A stretch of DNA of 64,000 bases from Bufo bufo (GCF_905171765.1 NC_053390.1:144168968-144232967), one strand, 5' to 3'. Positions 1 to 10,290 are shown, counted from the first letter of the stretch. Translations and numbers: made by a program. The notes: generated by a model not told the origin, from the letters alone.

Positions 1-492
1 GAGGATTTCTGGTCTATAATCGATCAGCCACAGATCTCTCCTACAAAGTAATGGAAGCTCTGAAAAGTTTCCAGAAGGCCGGTCACACTAGAGAGTAATT
101 ACAGGAATGGGAAGTTCCAGGGCACTTAGAAAGTGCGGCCATGTCTTCTCTGGGGGAAGATACAATATGGAGTCTTCTCTGAGGAACAGCAGGAAAACTT
201 CCCAGGACTGACACCTGAAGGGAAGCAGGTGGAGGACAGGGCTGCCATCAGGGCTGGGGCTAGGCTGGGAAGTGACTGGCTCCTTACAAGCACTGCCCTG
301 TGTACCTGGGAGACCAGGGACCAGCTGGTTCACACAACAGGGAGTCACGTCGGCTCAGCACCTGTCCCAGGACCCCTGAGGGCCCCCCAACACTGCAAGG
401 TGCCCCCACTAACTTGTCACACAGCATAGGCATTTTAGGGGGGTCAGGGCACACAGCACCTCACTTTTTAAGGTGCCCTCGCGGTCACTTAC
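1..492 (-). other. Intron 1 (5' part) of the ELL-family gene
   Basis: This stretch lies directly downstream, on the minus strand, of the splice donor that closes the exon at 493-624. Its first bases on the minus strand read GTAAGTGACC, a strong donor. No second exon, RNA gene or recognisable repeat was found in it. Open frames on both strands are short and resemble nothing known, so they are taken as chance. The next exon must lie left of the window. Confidence 0.7.
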
Positions 493-624
493 CTTAGTGT
501 TCTGGTAGTTCTCCAAGGCTCTGAAGGCGGTCTCAGTGAGTTTAACGTGAAGCACGGTTGTCTGGTCCTGTGACCCCCTCTCGCAGGACAGCCCGTAGCT
601 CCCCTCCTCACTAAGAGCCGCCAT
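493..624 (-). CDS. ELL2: ELL-family elongation factor, coding exon 1 (ELL2-like)
   Basis: This is the first coding exon of an ELL-family protein. These proteins are subunits of the super and little elongation complexes and stimulate RNA polymerase II elongation in the nucleus. The 44 residues begin [20 protein letters not shown] and continue with [19 protein letters not shown], which is the conserved N-terminus of the family. The [14 protein letters not shown] core agrees better with my memory of ELL2 than of ELL (which has VFHVKLTDSA). The chosen start is the ATG at 624-622, in a GGAAGATGG context. An in-frame upstream codon at 633 is only GTG. The exon ends with AAG, a phase-0 boundary, followed by GTAAGT. 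This matches the family, where exon 1 stops at about this residue. The rest of the gene is outside the window. ELL versus ELL2 is an inference from a short match; family membership is firm. Confidence 0.82.
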
Positions 625-900
625 CTTCCTCACTCAGTCCCTCTTCCCCTTCCGACTTGTAGCCGAGCAGAGGGTTTTGTATAACGCAGCCTAACTTGCT
701 TCCTGGCGTACGAAACGAAACCCGCGACGCTGATTGGTTTATCGCTTCAGCCACGCCCCACACTCATAGGCTTGTGGTGCACATCGCTCAAGCTCTTTAT
801 AGCCAAGGATGACATTTTTTTTCCGCTTTTGCTCATTCGAGACGTCATCACGTCCAAGGGTGGGCGGGGCTATACGTGACGTACGAGGGATTGAAGTGAG
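625..900 (-). promoter_or_regulatory. Probable promoter and 5' UTR of the ELL-family gene
   Basis: Reading leftwards towards the ATG at 624, the minus strand has a TATA box (TATAAA, 801-796). Transcription could therefore begin near 770, giving a 5' UTR of roughly 145 bases. A GC/CACC-type box (ccacgcccc, 751-759) and a CCAAT box (complement of attgg, 733-737) lie close by, but downstream of the TATA-predicted start, so a second start nearer the ATG is possible. Farther out are CRE-like sites: gacgtcat at 841-848 and tgacgt motifs near 877 and 921. The region is richer in CpG than the flanking DNA. These motifs are seen directly; their use is inferred. Confidence 0.55.
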
Positions 901-1447
901 TACATTTTGACATAGTTGGTGACGTTTACTCCCTGCAGAGCTGGGGGCTCCAGTGTGTCTGCTGGAAGTGCGCAGGGAGCAGCTATGTAAATGTCCATTG
1001 TACTGAGGGCTGACTTTATCTGCTTCACTCTCAAGTAAGATTAGGACTTTTTTTTTTTTTACGTTTCCAGGTACTGGACGTGTTAAATTGTGTTAGGGTA
1101 CTTTCACACTTACGGCAGAGGTTTCCGGCAGGCAGTTCCGTCGCCGGGCCGGCAATCTGGACGCAAACGGATGCATTTGTGAGACGGATGTGGATCCGTC
1201 TCACAAATGTATTGCAATAACGGATCCGTCTCACAAATGTATTGCAATAACGGATCCGTCTCTCCGGTTGTCATCCGGAAAAACGCATCCAGTATTTATT
1301 TTTTCTCGCCCATTCCATTGGGGGACACAGACCATGGGTATAGCTTAGGCCATTACTAGGAGGAGACACTATGCAAATAAGAAAAAACAGCTCCTCCTCC
1401 CTGGCTATACCCCCGTGCTCCAACAGGAGGACCTCAGTTTTAGCTTA

Positions 1448-1750
1448 GGGTTCTTTCACACTTGCGGCAGGACGAATCCGACAGGCTGTTAACCATGTCG
1501 GATCCGTCCTTCCACTATTTCGCCGTGCCGCCGCTCCATCCCCATAGCACGGCGAAAGCCGCCGGACTAAAAAGTCCTGCATGTCCGACTTTTTAGTCCG
1601 GCTGCTTTCGCCGTGCTGCGCCGGAGCTCCGCCCCCATCCCCATTATAGTCAATGGGGACGGAGCGGCGGCACGGCGAAATAGCGGAAGGACGGATCCGA
1701 CATGGTGAACAGCATGTCGGATCCGTCCTGCCGCAAGTGTGAAAGTACCC
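1448..1750. mobile_element. MITE inserted just inside the DIRS left repeat
   Basis: Ends are GGGTTCTTTCACACTTGCGG and its inverted form at 1732-1750. The interior is nearly a full palindrome: the ccgtgctgc/gccgccgg tracts at 1525-1680 mirror each other. The flanks are TTA on the left and TAA on the right, so one flank has changed or the exact end is off by a base. It lies between the DIRS terminal repeat and the DIRS 5' leader and so inserted after the DIRS element. Confidence 0.75.
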
Positions 1751-1753
1751 TAA

Positions 1754-2512
1754 GTGTCGGATAAGGAGGTGACACTCCTGCAGGGTTGTCCCGGTAGTTT
1801 TTCTCTTCTCCTGTTTGTTTTTTTCTCAATAGAGGACGCAGGGTCGCATGTGCGTCCCTGGTCTCTCAGTGGAGCGAGCGCCGAGGTCGAATGGACATCC
1901 CCGGCTACCTCCCCTTCCCCCCAGAAGTTAAGTGGAACCGGGCTCGACCTGCAGCTCCGGTGGCCTACCAGATCCGGGGTCACCTAGTCCTGCCCTCTTT
2001 CCAGATCACTGTCACTCCTTGTGCCAGATGACTGAAGAGGTGACCCCCTGCTGGTCCGGAACAGAGGGTGAAGACTGCAGGACTCAGATAAGTACAACGG
2101 CTCTCCTGCAATCTCCCCCTCCCCCCGTACTAGCTGTGTGACGTGGTTCTTTGGGGCTTGCCTGTGGATCAGGGTGGGCCTGCTGGATTGAGAGGGAGGA
2201 GGGACTCCTTCTTGGGGCTGTGATTAGTCGCAGCGTCTTGCTGCTGCACCCCTTCCTGTTTGCGCGGAGGGCTTTTTAACCCCTTTTTATCTGGCGGTGG
2301 ACGCCATTTTCGGAGCCGGGGTCTGCCTTTTTAAATTTCCTGCGCGATCTGTGACACGACTGGGGGGCGGAGCTTATCGCGTCTGCTCCGGCGCTTCCGC
2401 TTTGCCTCAGCGCTTCTCCATGCTTGGCTGCTCCTCCAGCTCCTCTCAGGTCACGGTAGGACTTTAGCGTTCTGCAAAGCTGGGATACCCTGACTCCGGG
2501 ATTGTCGCCATC
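1754..2512 (+). other. DIRS 5' leader, no coding region recognised
   Basis: This lies between the inserted MITE and the ATG at 2513. It is GC-rich with short open frames that resemble nothing known. By position it is the untranslated leader of the DIRS element. In a complete element gag would begin near here; the ATG at 2513 may be the original gag start fused to later sequence by the internal deletion. Confidence 0.5.
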
Positions 2513-3145
2513 ATGCCTAGACCTGGGACCCCCCTCCTAGCGGGACTCCCGGTAAGGATCCAGTCGGACAATGCCACAGCCGTGGCCTACATCAATCATC
2601 AGGGCGGAACCCGCAGCCGACCGTTGATGCAGGAGGTGAAGAGGATCCTCCAGTGGGTGGAGGCTCACGTTCCAGTATTGTCTGCAGTGTACAACCCAGG
2701 GGTCGAAAACTGGACGGCAGACTTTCTCAGCCGCAACAGGGTGGATCCGGGAGAGTGGTCTCTGCATCCGGACGTATTCGAGGACGTCTGTCGCCATTGG
2801 GGCCACCCGGACGTGGACTTGATGGCGTCCAGGCTCAACAACAAGGTTCCCACGTTCCTGGCCCAAGCTCGGGATCCGGAGGCGTACGGGGTGGACGCTC
2901 TGGTGTCTCCGTGGCAGCACTTCGCGCTCCTCTATGTCTTCCCACCACTGCCTCTACTCCCAAAGGTTCTTCGCAGGGTCACGGCAGAAGGAATCCCGAC
3001 CATCCTCATCGCCCCCGATTTGCCTCGTTGCGCCTGGTTCTCGGAGGTTACTCGAATGCTGGTGGACGTTCCGTGGCCTCTTCCTCTCAGGGAGGACTGT
3101 CTCAAGGACCTCTCTTCCACCAGAATTTACAGCCACTTTGTTTAA
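2513..3145 (+). pseudogene. DIRS pol remnant: end of RNase H and linker domain
   Basis: The 210-residue frame enters abruptly in an RNase H-like domain: residues 17-33 read IQSDNATAVAYINHQGG. It continues with the linker typical of DIRS pol: WTADFLSRN near residue 67, then PGEWSLHPDVFEDV, a WGHPDVDLMASR motif, a VDALVSPW motif and a LIAPDLPRCAWF motif. In working elements a reverse transcriptase of several hundred residues precedes this; here it is gone. The first ten residues (MPRPGTPLLA) probably come from the gag start, joined to pol by a deletion. The frame ends just before the recombinase region. Confidence 0.8.
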
Positions 3146-4168
3146 CGGCGTGGCTGTTGAGACCGTCATCTTGAAGAAGAGGGGCTTCTCGGACTCTGTC
3201 GTGAAGACCATGATCAAAGCCAGGAAACCAGCTTCCTCCCAGATATACTATCGTACCTGGAAGGCCTTTCTTGCCTTTTGCGAGAAGATGGGCGTTTTTC
3301 CCCTTCATTTCTCCGTTCCGGTGGTCCTCTCCTTTCTCCAGTTGGGTCTTGAGATGGGAATGTCCCTGAACTCTCTGAAGGGTCAGGTCTCCACTCTGGC
3401 CATTTTCTTTCAGCGCTCTCTGGCTCTGCTAGGTCCGGTGAGGACCTTCCTGCAGGGGGTGGCACATTCGGTCCCTTTCGTATGTCCCTCCTCTGCCCCC
3501 CTGGGATCTGAACCTGGTTCTGTCTTCTCTCCAGGCGGCTCCTTTTGAGCCTCTGGGGGACATTTCCCTGAGTCTTCTCACCTGGAAGGTGGTCTTTTTG
3601 GTGGCCATCACCTCTATCAGGAGGGTATCGGAGCTGGCCGCCCTTTCCTCTAAAGAGCCCTTTTTGGTCTTCCACAAGGATAAGGTGGTACTGCGCCCAG
3701 TCCCTTCTTTTTTGCCCAAGGTGGTCTCCGCCTTCCACCTGAATGAGGACATTGTCCTGCCATCCTTTTGCCCTGCTCCGGCGAACCCCAAGGAGCGCGC
3801 TCTCCATTCCCTGGATGTTGTTCGTGCCTTGTGGGTGTACCTGTCAGTTACTGCCCCATTTGGCCGCTCGGACTCCCTTTTTGTGGTTCCCGGGGGGCCC
3901 CGTAAGGGTCTGGCGGCCTCCAAGGTCACTGTGGCTCGGTGGATTCGGTCGACTATTGACATGGCCTATCTGTCCCGGGGTAGGGTTCCCCCAACAGGGG
4001 TTACCGCCTCCTGGGCTAGGCGCAATCGAGCCTCTACATCACAGCTTTTGTAAGGCGGCCACCTGGTCGTCCTTACATACCTTTACTAAGTTCTACCAGC
4101 TGCACTCTCTGGCGTTGGCTGATGCTGCCCTAGGGCGCAAGGTATTGCAGGCTGTGGTTCCTGTTTAA
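3120..4168 (+). pseudogene. DIRS tyrosine recombinase, frameshifted
   Basis: The protein would cut and join DNA to integrate the circular DIRS copy. It is spread over three frames. The N-terminal SAM-like part is read to 3548 (ILKKRGFSDSVVKTMIKARK, then YYRTWKAFLAFCEK). The catalytic part is at 3589-4053, with the first arginine in SIRRVSEL near 3618. The last part ends at 4168, with CKAATWSSLHTFTKFY and the expected nucleophilic tyrosine codon at 4094-4096. The usual HSTRG-like box before ASWA is degraded to PPTG, removing the histidine and second arginine. With two frameshifts and this loss the enzyme is dead. Confidence 0.82.
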
Positions 4169-4414
4169 GGTCCCTTTCACACGAGCAAGTTTTCCGCGCG
4201 GGTGCAATGCGTGACGTGAACGCATAGCACCCGCACTGAATCCTGAGCTATTCATTTTAATGGGTCTGTGTACATGAGCGTTGTTTTTCACGCATCAGTT
4301 CTGCGTTGCGTGAAAATCGCAGCATGTTCTATATTCTGCGTTTTTCACGCAGCCCTGGCCCCATAGAAGTGAATGGGGCTGCGTGAAAAACGCAACGCCC
4401 GTGTGAAACCAGCC
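4169..4414. mobile_element. 246-bp MITE at the recombinase stop codon
   Basis: Ends are GGTCCCTTTCACACG and its inverted form, ending at 4414. TAA duplicates flank it (4166-4168 and 4415-4417). The left TAA is also the stop codon of the recombinase frame, so the insertion left the protein end unchanged. Inner repeats such as tgcgtgaaaa mirror each other. Confidence 0.78.
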
Positions 4415-5217
4415 TAACCGTTGGACGTTTTCCCTCTGGAGGTGCTGGTCTTCCCACCCCATGGACTGCTCTAGGACGTCCCATGGTCTGTGTCCCCCAA
4501 TGGAATGGGCAAAAAAAAGGAGATTTTTTGTGAAGCTCACCTGTAAAATCTTTTTCTCGTCTTTTCCATTGGGGGACACAGCTCCCACCCATTCTTGTCT
4601 TTTGCAGGAGGGGTTGGTTCTATTCTATTGGGACCTTATGGTTAACGGCCCGATGGCGGTATTCCTCGGTTCTGTTTTTCTTTGTTATTATTTGGTTTTT
4701 GGTCTCCTTCTCCTACTGCTTTTTCACTCCCTGAGGTCCTCCTGTTGGAGCACGGGGGTATAGCCAGTGGAGGAGGAGCTGTTTTTTCTTATTTGCATAG
4801 TGTCTCCTCCTAGTAATGGCCTAAGCTATACCCATGGTCTGTGTCCCCCAATGGGAAAGACGAGAAAAATCTCCTTTTTCACAAATGTAATGGTCTGCGC
4901 ATGCGCGGACGGAAAGAACAGTTTTGTCGGAACACTGGGGGGCCGGATCCGGCATTAATGCATTTCAATGGAAATTAATGCCGGATCCAGCATTCCGGCA
5001 AGTGTTCAGGATTTTTGGCCGGAGAGAAAACTGCAGCATGCAAAAACGTGGGACTGAACTGATGCACCCTGAACGGAATGCTCTCCATTCAGAATGCATT
5101 AGGATAAAAACTGATCCATTTTTTTCCCGGTATTGAGCCTCAGTGATGGAACTCAACACCGGAAAAGAATAACGCTAGTGTGAAAGTAAACTTAAAGGGG
5201 TTGTCTCACTTCATTAA

Positions 5218-5738
5218 GGGTACTTTCACACTAGCGTTTTTCTTTTCCGGTGTTGAGTTCTGTCACAGGAGCTCAATACCGGAAAAGCTGAATACCGGAA
5301 AAAGTTTTATACTAATGCATTCTGAATGGAGAGCATTCCTTTCAGGATGCATCAGTTCAGTCCCTCTTAGGTTTTTTGGCCGGAGAAAATACCGCAGCAT
5401 GCTGCAGTTTTCTCTCCGGCCAAAAATCCTGAACACATCCCGGATACGGCATTCATTTCCATTGAAATGTATTAGTGCCGGATCCGGCATTAAGTGTTCC
5501 GGCAAAACGGATCCGGTGTTCCAGTCTGCACATGCGCAGACCTTTAAAAATGCAAAAAATAAAATAAACACCGGATCCGTTTTTCCAGATGACACCGGAG
5601 AGACTGATACGGTATTTCACGGATCCGGATCTGTCTGAAAAATGCCATCCGTTTTGCGTCCGGATTACCGGATCCGGCAGGCAGTTCCGGCGACCGAACT
5701 GCCTGCCGGAATCCTCTGCCGCAAGTGTGAAAGTCCCC
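5218..5738 (+). mobile_element. Intact 521-bp MITE
   Basis: It is flanked by TAA duplicates (5215-5217 and 5739-5741), with ends GGGTACTTTCACACTAGCG and GCAAGTGTGAAAGTCCCC. It is the same family as the split copy at 1096-5191 but in the opposite orientation, and serves as the empty-site reference for the DIRS insertion. Internal inverted repeats around cggagagaaaac (5380-5425) make a strong hairpin. Confidence 0.82.
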
Positions 5739-6095
5739 TAAGTGGCATTTATCATGTAGAGAAAGTTAATACAAGGCATTTACTAATGTATTGTTATTGT
5801 CCATATTGCTTCCTTTGCTGGTTGGATTAATTTTTCCATCACATTATACACTGCTTGTTTCCATGGTTACAGACCACCCTGCAATCCATCAGTGGTTGTG
5901 CTTGCACAATATAGGAAACAGCACCAGCCATGGTCCCGGCCACCAGAGTGGCTGACGCTTTTTTCCTATAGTGTGCAAGCACGACCACTGCTGATGGATT
6001 GCAGGGTGGTCTGTAACTATGGAAACGAGCAGTGTATAATGTGATGGAAAAATGAATCCAGCCAGCGAAGGAAGCAAATAACAATACATTAGTAA

Positions 6096-6438
6096 GGGTA
6101 CTTTTACACTAGCGGCAAGGAACTCCGGCAAGCTGTTCCGGCGGTTGAACAGCCTGTCGGATCCGTGGACTACCGCCATTACAGTCAATGGGGGCGGGCC
6201 GGAGTTCCGGCGGCAACGCGGCAAACATGCAGAGAGGTGGCCGGTATAAAACTACAACATGTCGTAGTTTATTCCTGCCGCCTCTCGGCATGTTTGCCGC
6301 GCTGCCGCCGGAACTCTGGCCCACCCCCATTATAGTCAATGGGGCCGGAGCATGTACTAGCAGCAGCACGGATCCGACAGGCTGTTCACCTGCCGGAACA
6401 GCTTGCCGGAGTTCCTTGCCGCTAGTGTGAAACTAGCA
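6096..6438. mobile_element. 343-bp MITE
   Basis: Ends are GGGTACTTTTACACTAGCGG and the inverted form ending at 6438, with TAA on both sides (6093-6095 and 6439-6441). The inner arms mirror each other around a dyad near 6260. It interrupts the right arm of the TTAA element. Confidence 0.78.
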
Positions 6439-6674
6439 TAAGTGGCTTGTATTAACCTCCTCTACTTTCACAACCAAGTATTGATGCATATAAAAGGGAG
6501 CACGTCTGTAAATTCTGCTAACTACAAATTTCCTTTCTTTTTGTGCCTGCAGCTTGTATGTAAAGCTATGGGTCTCCACGGTAACAGACAACAAACAAGC
6601 TGTGTAGTCTGATCCTGCAGTCATCTTCCTGCCCATTTACCCCTACTTGTTACTAACCTACCAAATGTATGTTA

Positions 6675-7093
6675 GGCTACTTTCACATCAGTGTTTTCCT
6701 TTCCGCTATTGAAATCCGATCAAAAGTGGAGGAAAACACTTCAGTTTTGTCCCCATTCATTGTCAATGGGGACAAAACTGAAGAAAGCGGAGTGCACCAG
6801 AATGCGTTCTGCAAGCAGCATTTTTGATTGCGTCTTGGGATACTGATCAAGACGGATCCGTCATGAAACACAATGCAAGTCAATGGTGACTGATCCATTT
6901 TTTCGGCCACAAAAAACCCCGGATCCGGCGCCCAATGACTTTCAATGGATTTAGTGACTGATCCGTCTTGTTCATTTGGGATATAATACAACCGGATCCG
7001 CTCTGAACGGATGCAGACGGTTGTATTATATACCGGATGCGTTTTTGCTGAACCCATGACGGATCCAGCAAAAACGCAGATGTAAAAGTAGCC
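6675..7093. mobile_element. 419-bp MITE
   Basis: Ends are GGCTACTTTCACATCAG and GCAGATGTAAAAGTAGCC, in inverted arrangement. TTA precedes it and TTT follows, so the target duplication is degraded. The interior has the repeated ggatccg and caatgg tracts of this MITE group. Confidence 0.7.
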
Positions 7094-7433
7094 TTTTTAC
7101 ACGTTTTTATAATGTGAATGATTAGATAATTTCCTACAAATATTCATAGTGCGGATGATGAAAATGTAAAGCTTTCTAGAGGATTACTTCTGTGTAGCTG
7201 GATTTGTCATTGCAAATCTCTAGGAGTGCTAGAAGCAGTGCACATCAGCAGAAATGCAAGTTCTTGCTGGTCTCGCAGTTGGAAAGGGTGTTGCCATTCA
7301 AAGCCGTCTAGTAGGAGTGTGCCCCATTTTGACTTTGCTCCACGCCTCTGTACCGTGTGTCCATGATTTCAGCATGTAAAGTTACTTTGTAAACCCCCTC
7401 CACCTGCAGCAGCCACAGAAGCCCCACTTACAG
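7094..7433. other. No recognised feature
   Basis: Ordinary AT-rich intergenic DNA between two MITEs. No open frame, repeat or RNA-like structure was recognised on either strand. Confidence 0.5.
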
Positions 7434-7437
7434 TTAA

Positions 7438-7660
7438 AGGGGTTGTCTCACTTCTGCAAATGGCATTTATCATGTAGAGAAAGTTAATACAAGGCACTTA
7501 CTAATGGATTGTGATTGTCCATATTGCTTCCTTTGATGGCTGGATTCATTTTTCCATCATATTATGCACAGCTCCTATCCATGGTTACGACCACCCTGCA
7601 ATCCAGCAGCAATGGCCGTGCTTGTACACTATAGGAAAAGTTGCCAGCCTCCCTGGTAGC
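7438..7660. mobile_element. Partial TTAA element, second copy of the 5195 family
   Basis: It starts after TTAA (7434-7437) with aggggttgtctcacttctgc and follows the left arm of the 5195-6450 element to about the dyad. It then diverges near 7650, so it is truncated. The right arm is missing. Confidence 0.65.
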
Positions 7661-8045
7661 CGGCCACAGACTCCCCTGATATACTGCACCCACCATAGAT
7701 GCTCCTCATGAAAGTGGCAGTGAAATAGGTCCTCCTTGCCCTCTCTTACCCCTGCTAGTTCTCTGAAGTATCTGATACTTACTACTTCCAACCGCATGAT
7801 TCTAGTCCCCCTCCGCTATACGAGGAGTGTGATGTAAGTACATTTCAAAATGATGAAGAACCCCACTTTGGCCCTTTGCATAGTTATCTTTATATTCAGA
7901 ATTTTAATGAGGGTTTTCCCATCAACCTAACATAGTATATAAGGCCGAAAAAGGCATTTGTCCATCCAGTTCAGCCTGTTATCCGCAAGTTGATCCAGAG
8001 GAAGGGGGGAAAAAACTGAGGTAGAAGCCAATTTTCCCCACTTAA

Positions 8046-8588
8046 AGGGACTCTGTCACCACTTTCTAACCCCCCCTTTTAAAAGTATTGTTATCTCCAT
8101 GGCGCCCCTGTGATTACAAAGGTGTTGTTAGAAGATAAATTCGCCGTCTCCTTTTGATAAAAAGAGCTTTTATCTAACCTGTCAATCTTCTTGATAAGGT
8201 GCCCAGGGCGTTTCTGTTGGTCTCAAGCTGCCGCCCGCCGCCGCCGCCGTTGGTGCCCAGCTCCTCCCCTGTGCGCACGCGCGGGATCTTTGAAAAGGAG
8301 GAGGGGGCACTGAGCGAGAGCTGGAGGCGTATTTCATTACATTCAGGCGGCGCTGAAAGCATCAGGGGAGGAGCTGGGCACCAACGGCGGCGGCGGCGGG
8401 CGGCAGCTTGAGACCAACAGAAACGCCCTGGGCACCTTATCAAGAAGATTGACAGGTTAGATAAAAGCTCTTTTTATCAAAAGGAGACGGCGAATTTATC
8501 TTCTAACAACACCTTTGTAATCACAGGGGCGCCATGGAGATAACAATACTTTTAAAAGGGGGGGTTAGAAAGTGGTGACAGAGTCCCT
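8046..8588. mobile_element. 543-bp TTAA MITE, near-perfect palindrome
   Basis: TTAA is duplicated at 8042-8045 and 8589-8592, and the ends are AGGGACTCTGTCACC and its inverted form. The two arms of about 250 bp match almost perfectly around a short loop near 8300-8330. It is inserted in the LINE 3' untranslated part; the LINE resumes as ggggaaaaaaattcc. Confidence 0.88.
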
Positions 8589-8859
8589 TTAAGGGGAAAA
8601 AAATTCCTTCCCGACTCCAATCAGGCAATCAGAATAACTCCCTGGATTAACGACCCCTCTCTAATAGCTATAACCTGTAATCAGGGCCGGCGCCACCTGT
8701 AAGGCGACCTAGGCAGTCAGAGAGAGGGACTGCCCAGAGAGAGGGACTGACAGGAGGGAAGCGCCTCTAATGTAGCGTGGCCGAGCTCTGTTCGGTCCGC
8801 GGTACAGGAGCTTTTGTTTCCTGTACCCAGCCGGACTGACAGGAAGTGCTCACTTAGTG

Positions 8860-9735
8860 TGGGGGGAGGAAATGATGAGTGACAAGGGAGTGGGGGGGGA
8901 ATGAGAGTGACAAGAGAGTGGGGGGGAGGAAATGATGAGAGTGACAAGAGAGTGGGGGGGGGGGTGAGAGTGACAAGGGAGGGGGATGAGAGTGACAAGG
9001 GAGGGGGATGAGAGTGACAAGGGGGGGGAAATGAGTGACAAGGGAGGGGGGAGAAGAGAGTAACAAGGGAGGGAGGGGGGAGAAGAGAGTAACAAGGGAG
9101 GGAGGGGGGAGAAGAGAGTGACGAGGGAGGGGGGGAGAAGAGAGTGACAAGGGAGGGGGGGAGAATAGAGTGACGAGGGAGGGAGGGAGAAGAGAGTGAC
9201 GAGGGAGGGAGGGGGGGAGAAGAGAGTGACGAGGGAGGGAGGGGGGGAGAAGAGAGTGACGAGGGAGGGGGGGGGGGAGAAGAGAGGGACGAGGGAGGGA
9301 GGGGGGGAGAAGAGAGTGACGAGGGAGGGAGGGGGGGAGAAGAGAGTGACGAGGGAGGGAGGGGGGAGAAGAGAGTGACGAGGGAGGGAGGGGGGGAGAA
9401 GAGAGTGACGAGGGAGGGAGGGGGGGAGAAGAGAGTGACGAGGGAGGGAGGGGGGGAGAAGAGAGTGACGAGGGAGGGAGGGGGGGAGAAGAGAGTGACG
9501 AGAGAGGGAGGGGGGAGAAGAGAGTGACGAGGGAGGGAGGGGGGGAGAAGAGAGTGGGGAGGGAGGGGGGGAGAAGAGAGTGACGAGGGAGGGAGGGGGG
9601 GAGAAGAGAGTGACGAGGGAGGGAGGGGGGAGAAGAGAGTGACGAGGGAGGGAGGGGGTGAGAAGAGTGACGAGGGAGGGAGGGGGGGAGAAGAGAGTGA
9701 CGAGGGAGGGAGAAGAGAGTGACGAGGGAGTCCCC
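8860..9735 (+). repeat. GA-rich minisatellite, units of about 30 bp
   Basis: There are some 25-30 tandem copies of a purine-only unit built from gagggaggga, a G run and gaagagagtgac. Copy length varies by a few G residues. The long open frame on the opposite strand (serine/proline/leucine repeats) is a by-product of the repeat and is not a gene. The array lies inside the hAT-like element. Confidence 0.92.
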
Positions 9736-9858
9736 AGAGCCAGACTGCAGCCAGAGACCAGATCATCTTATTGTCCTGGTGGTAAGTAGACAATGCAATA
9801 TGTTTATTATTTAATTGTTTAGTTATTAATACTACATTGGAAACTAATTTACCTCACA

Positions 9859-10290
9859 TTAAAAGGACACTATAGTCCCAGAACCAGTACAGTTTAATGT
9901 AGTGGTACTGGTGTCTATAGCCTGTTCCTGCAGAGAAAAGACACTGTGCAGTACTGGTGTTAAAGGAACACTATAGTGCCAGGAAAACAAACTCATTTTC
10001 CTGGCACTATATAGTTGTTAGGAGTGGGGCACCCTCGTGTCCCCCTCCCACTGAGCTGATGGGGTTAAAACCCCTTCAGCCACTTACCTTTCTCCAGCGC
10101 CGACACTGGGAACTCTTCTCGCCGATCCTCCTCTCAGCTGCGAATGCGCATGCGCACGCATTCAAAACTATGTTCCGCGTCTTCCCACTGTAATTTTCAC
10201 AGTGAGAATCGCGGAAGCACCTCTAGCAGCTGTCAGGGAGACAGCTACAAGAAGCTAGATTAACCCTAAGGGAAACATAGCAGTTCTTTT
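9859..10290. mobile_element. Pieces of TTAA-type MITEs inside the hAT-like element
   Basis: Two starts of the form ttaaaggaacactatagtgcc (9859 and 9960) begin segments with local inverted matches, for example aggaaaacaaactcattttcct. No clear right end was found. Assignment rests on the recurring ttaaaggacactatag start. Confidence 0.45.

Larger units (their letters stand above)
1300..4870 (+). mobile_element. Shortened DIRS-type tyrosine-recombinase retroelement
   Basis: The element has inverted terminal repeats of about 137 bp: left 1300-1436 and right 4732-4868, sharing ccattgggggacacagacc and ggagcacgggggtatagcc in inverted form. Between the coding region and the right repeat lies an internal complementary region (4480-4582). 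It contains one segment complementary to the left terminus (4480-4505) and one complementary to the right terminus (4546-4580). This is the layout expected of DIRS elements, which copy themselves through a circular intermediate and integrate by a tyrosine recombinase without target duplication. At 3.6 kb, including two MITEs, it is well short of the usual 5-6 kb. The reverse transcriptase and most of gag are missing. Confidence 0.88.
1096..5191 (-). mobile_element. 521-bp-type MITE in reverse orientation, split by a DIRS element
   Basis: Left half 1096-1299 begins GGGTACTTTCACACT and right half about 4871-5191 ends with the inverted form. TTA flanks both ends (1093-1095 and 5192-5194). Joining the halves in thought gives about 520 bp, and both halves align in inverted order with the intact copy at 5218-5738: the 'ccgcaagtg' end is on the left here and on the right there. 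TTA/TAA target duplications fit PIF/Harbinger-type nonautonomous elements, although no transposase is present. The break at about 1300/4870 is filled by the DIRS element. Confidence 0.8.
5195..6450. mobile_element. TTAA-type palindromic element hosting two MITEs
   Basis: It begins with TTAA (5192-5195) and aaggggttgtctcacttc. It is split by the MITE at 5218-5738 and resumes with gtggcatttatcatgtag. It reaches a dyad near 5925, where tggtcccggccacc lies, and then runs back in inverted form. The far arm is split again by the MITE at 6096-6438; a remnant (ttgtattaacctcctctac) follows. A second partial copy is at 7438-7650. TTAA sites suggest piggyBac- or Kolobok-type mobilisation; no transposase is present. 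Confidence 0.68.

Noticed and set aside
5263..5595. 110-residue minus-strand frame inside the intact MITE
   Set aside because: It crosses the MITE hairpin and the mirrored frame exists on the other strand; no protein similarity.
8717..9793. A 358-residue open frame on the minus strand rich in SLPPSSLSSPP
   Set aside because: It is a translation of the GA minisatellite. It has no start context, no conserved part outside the repeat and would not survive length changes of single G residues.
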